From: Chryseobacterium sp. | Lineage (GTDB): Bacteria; Bacteroidota; Bacteroidia; Flavobacteriales; Weeksellaceae | Direction: 5' to 3' | Assembly (NCBI GenBank): GCA_017989575.1 | Contig: JAGNPP010000120.1 | Location: 1-7,575 of the forward strand | DNA: 7,575 nt | Shown: piece after piece, positions 6,137 to 7,575 of the stretch | Position numbering within the stretch: the stretch's first letter is position 1 | Layout: each line of letters opens with the position of its first letter | Program-made: the position numbers and the translations under genes | The notes under the pieces: generated by a model | Databases searched by the model: none | What the model was told of the DNA's origin: nothing | The model's input: only the letters and a program-made list of their open reading frames with translations

Positions 6137-7327
6137 TTATTTGTTGATTGCTGCAACACCTGGAAGTTCCAAACCTTCCAAACTTTCCAACATTGCTCCT
6201 CCTCCAGTTGAAACATAACTTACTTTGTCAGAATATCCAAATTGTTTTACAAAAGCAACACTGTCTCCTCCTCCAACTAATGAAAATGCACCAAGTTTTG
6301 TAGCTTCAGCAATACTTTCACCTAAAGCTTTAGTTCCATCAGCAAAGTTTGACATTTCAAAAACGCCGATTGGACCATTCCAAAGAATTGTTCTTGAGTT
6401 TAACAAAACATCATTGAAGATTTCTCTAGATTTCGGACCTGCATCCAAACCTTGCCAATCTTCAGGGATTTCTCTGATGTCAGCTACTTTCTTCTCAGCT
6501 TCATTGTTGAAATCGTCAGCAATGATAACATCTGTCGGAAGATAAACTTCTACATTGTGTTCTTTTGCTTTCTCAAGAATTTCAAGCGCTAAACTCAATT
6601 TATCGTCTTCAACAATTGATTGTCCGATTTTTCCGCCAAGTGCTTTGATGAATGTGAAAGACATTCCACCGCCGATGATTAAGTTATCAATTGCAGGAAG
6701 AATATTTTCAATAATTGTAATTTTTGTAGAAACTTTCGAACCTCCAAGTATCGCAGTTACAGGCTTTTCCCCAGATTTCAGAACTTTATCGATGGCAATC
6801 AATTCGTTTTCCATTAGTAAACCGAAAAATTTAGTAGAAGGAAAAAACTCAGCAATGACAGCTGTAGAAGCGTGTGCTCTGTGAGCAGTTCCAAAGGCGT
6901 CATTCACATAAGCATCACCTAATTTTGATAACTTCTCTGCGAAGGCCTCATCACCTTTTTCTTCTTCATTATGAAAACGAAGATTCTCCAACAAAAGAAT
7001 TTCGCCAGGTTGAAGTTCAGCCGCAGCTTGTTCTGCCTTCTCTCCTATTGATTCGTCCACAAATTTCACTTCTTTACCAAGAACTGAAGAAACTTCATCC
7101 AGAATATTTTTAAGAGAATATTTGTCGTTTACTTCGCCTTTTGGTCTTCCAAGGTGCGTCATTAAGATTACAGAACCGCCATCAGCAAGGATTTTATCAA
7201 CAGTAGGTTTTACAGAAACAATTCTGGTATTGTCCGTCACTTTTAGATTTTCGTCCTGCGGAACATTGAAGTCAACGCGTACTAAAGCTTTTTTGTTTTT
7301 AAAATCGAAATCTTTTATAGTCTTCAT
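6137..7327 (-). CDS. pgk: Phosphoglycerate kinase
   Basis: This 396-residue, full-length cytoplasmic glycolytic enzyme transfers phosphate between 1,3-bisphosphoglycerate and ADP to make ATP and 3-phosphoglycerate. The substrate-binding residues of the N-terminal domain are in place: RVDFNVP at 17-23 (Asp19, Asn21), Arg35, HLGRPKG at 58-64, LENLRF with Arg117, and VNDAFGTAHRAH with Arg150. Nucleotide-side motifs include GGSKVSTK at 195-202 (Lys198, Lys202), GGGMSFTF, WNGPIGVFE, GGGD at 352-355, and STGGGA at 373-378. Nothing is missing or broken. The start ATG (complement of 7325-7327) sits behind a strongly A/T-rich leader with no Shine-Dalgarno sequence, as is common in this phylum. It is transcribed towards the methyltransferase gene and shares the terminator with it. 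A candidate promoter lies about 60-90 bases upstream, so it is probably transcribed alone or as a first gene. Confidence 0.99.
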   Translation of the reverse strand: MKTIKDFDFKNKKALVRVDFNVPQDENLKVTDNTRIVSVKPTVDKILADGGSVILMTHLGRPKGEVNDKYSLKNILDEVSSVLGKEVKFVDESIGEKAEQAAAELQPGEILLLENLRFHNEEEKGDEAFAEKLSKLGDAYVNDAFGTAHRAHASTAVIAEFFPSTKFFGLLMENELIAIDKVLKSGEKPVTAILGGSKVSTKITIIENILPAIDNLIIGGGMSFTFIKALGGKIGQSIVEDDKLSLALEILEKAKEHNVEVYLPTDVIIADDFNNEAEKKVADIREIPEDWQGLDAGPKSREIFNDVLLNSRTILWNGPIGVFEMSNFADGTKALGESIAEATKLGAFSLVGGGDSVAFVKQFGYSDKVSYVSTGGGAMLESLEGLELPGVAAINK

Positions 7328-7361
7328 TTAATAATATTTTTAAAGTTTTTATTAAAAAGAA

Positions 7362-7375
7362 CAGAATAAATCCTG
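7362..7375. repeat. Near-palindrome in the pgk leader
   Basis: CAGAATAAATCCTG reads nearly the same on both strands (CAGGATTTATTCTG), with one mismatched pair of positions plus the centre. It lies between the predicted pgk transcription start and the start codon, where a repressor operator could sit. No known regulator site is recognised, and chance is a fair alternative. Confidence 0.25.
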
Positions 7376-7389
7376 CCCTCTTTGTTTCA

Positions 7390-7419
7390 CAAATTTAAAA
7401 CTTATTCTTTCCTTTCAAA
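7390..7419 (-). promoter_or_regulatory. Candidate Bacteroidetes-type promoter for pgk
   Basis: On the minus strand, TTTG (complement of 7416-7419) is followed after 18 bases by TAAATTTG (complement of 7390-7397). This fits the Bacteroidetes primary sigma factor consensus TTTG-N(19-21)-TAnnTTTG, with a full -7 match and a spacer one base short. Transcription would start near 7383-7385 and give a leader of roughly 55-60 bases before the pgk ATG. Confidence 0.55.
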
Positions 7420-7575
7420 AATTTAATTTGCAAAAAGAATCCACAAACCTTCATTACATTATTATACATCTCTTTTTCTTTTTATAAAAAAAATTATATT
7501 GTAGTGTATTGTTGTAGTGCGGTAGTATGCGGAGAAATAAGACTTGATTATTTCATCACACGAAATGTGGATTAA
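7420..7575. other. AT-rich non-coding right edge with a short direct repeat
   Basis: No gene is recognisable here. TTGTAGTG occurs at 7499-7506 and 7512-7519 (period 13), followed by TGCGG at 7518-7522 and 7528-7532. One minus-strand frame is open from the right edge to a stop near 7464, about 36 codons, but it has no recognisable motif and could be chance. Confidence 0.4.

Noticed and set aside
6225..7331. Several plus-strand open frames of 69-109 codons opposite pgk
   Set aside because: They lie fully antisense to a clearly conserved pgk, are low-complexity Ser/Phe/Ile-rich, and match no family; they are shadow frames.
7437..7574. DnaA-box-like sequences GAATCCACA (7437-7445) and TGTGGATTA (7566-7574), considered as part of an origin
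   Set aside because: Neither is an exact TTATNCACA box, they are far apart and few, and AT-rich DNA gives such near-matches easily. The parS pair suggests oriC is nearby, but this stretch alone is not enough to call it.
7465..7575. Minus-strand frame open from the right edge for about 36 codons
   Set aside because: It has no recognisable motif and a composition dominated by A/T-rich codons. It lies where the pgk upstream region is expected, so it cannot be supported as a gene.

Overview
The window looks like chromosomal DNA from a Bacteroidetes species of the class Flavobacteriia, most likely the Chryseobacterium/Weeksellaceae group (inference). The DNA is AT-rich. Gene starts are preceded by A/T-rich leaders with no clear Shine-Dalgarno sequence. 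There is a candidate Bacteroidetes-type promoter (TTTG ... TAnnTTTG) upstream of pgk, and the proteins carry lineage-typical features: an Asp-variant YbeY, a patatin fused to an outer-membrane barrel, and an ISPRVKR-type alanine racemase tail.

Layout, left to right. (1) Positions 1-2915, plus strand, form a tight cluster: the 3' end of an alanine racemase gene (alr), a 718-residue exported patatin/outer-membrane-barrel protein, and ybeY, separated by 1 and 4 bases. (2) Positions 2916-3140 are non-coding but dense. They hold a roughly 110-base imperfect hairpin that looks like a dispersed intergenic element, a perfect match to the chromosomal parS centromere consensus, and two copies of an 11-base direct repeat. 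(3) mnmG (3141-5003) follows. (4) Positions 5004-5094 carry a second parS, the exact reverse complement of the first, and then an inverted repeat. (5) A class I SAM methyltransferase gene (5095-5916) comes next. (6) A convergent intergenic region with a strong 14-bp terminator hairpin separates it from pgk (minus strand, 6137-7327). (7) The last 248 bases are AT-rich non-coding DNA holding the probable pgk promoter and a small direct repeat.

The genes are mostly housekeeping: D-alanine supply for peptidoglycan, outer-membrane lipid hydrolysis or secretion, rRNA maturation and quality control, tRNA wobble-uridine modification, and glycolysis. The most notable signal lies between the genes. Two identical, oppositely oriented parS sites bracket mnmG, which suggests that this locus is a ParB loading zone and probably lies near the replication origin. 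I see no defence system, phage, transposase, tRNA, rRNA or CRISPR array here, and no convincing new protein system.
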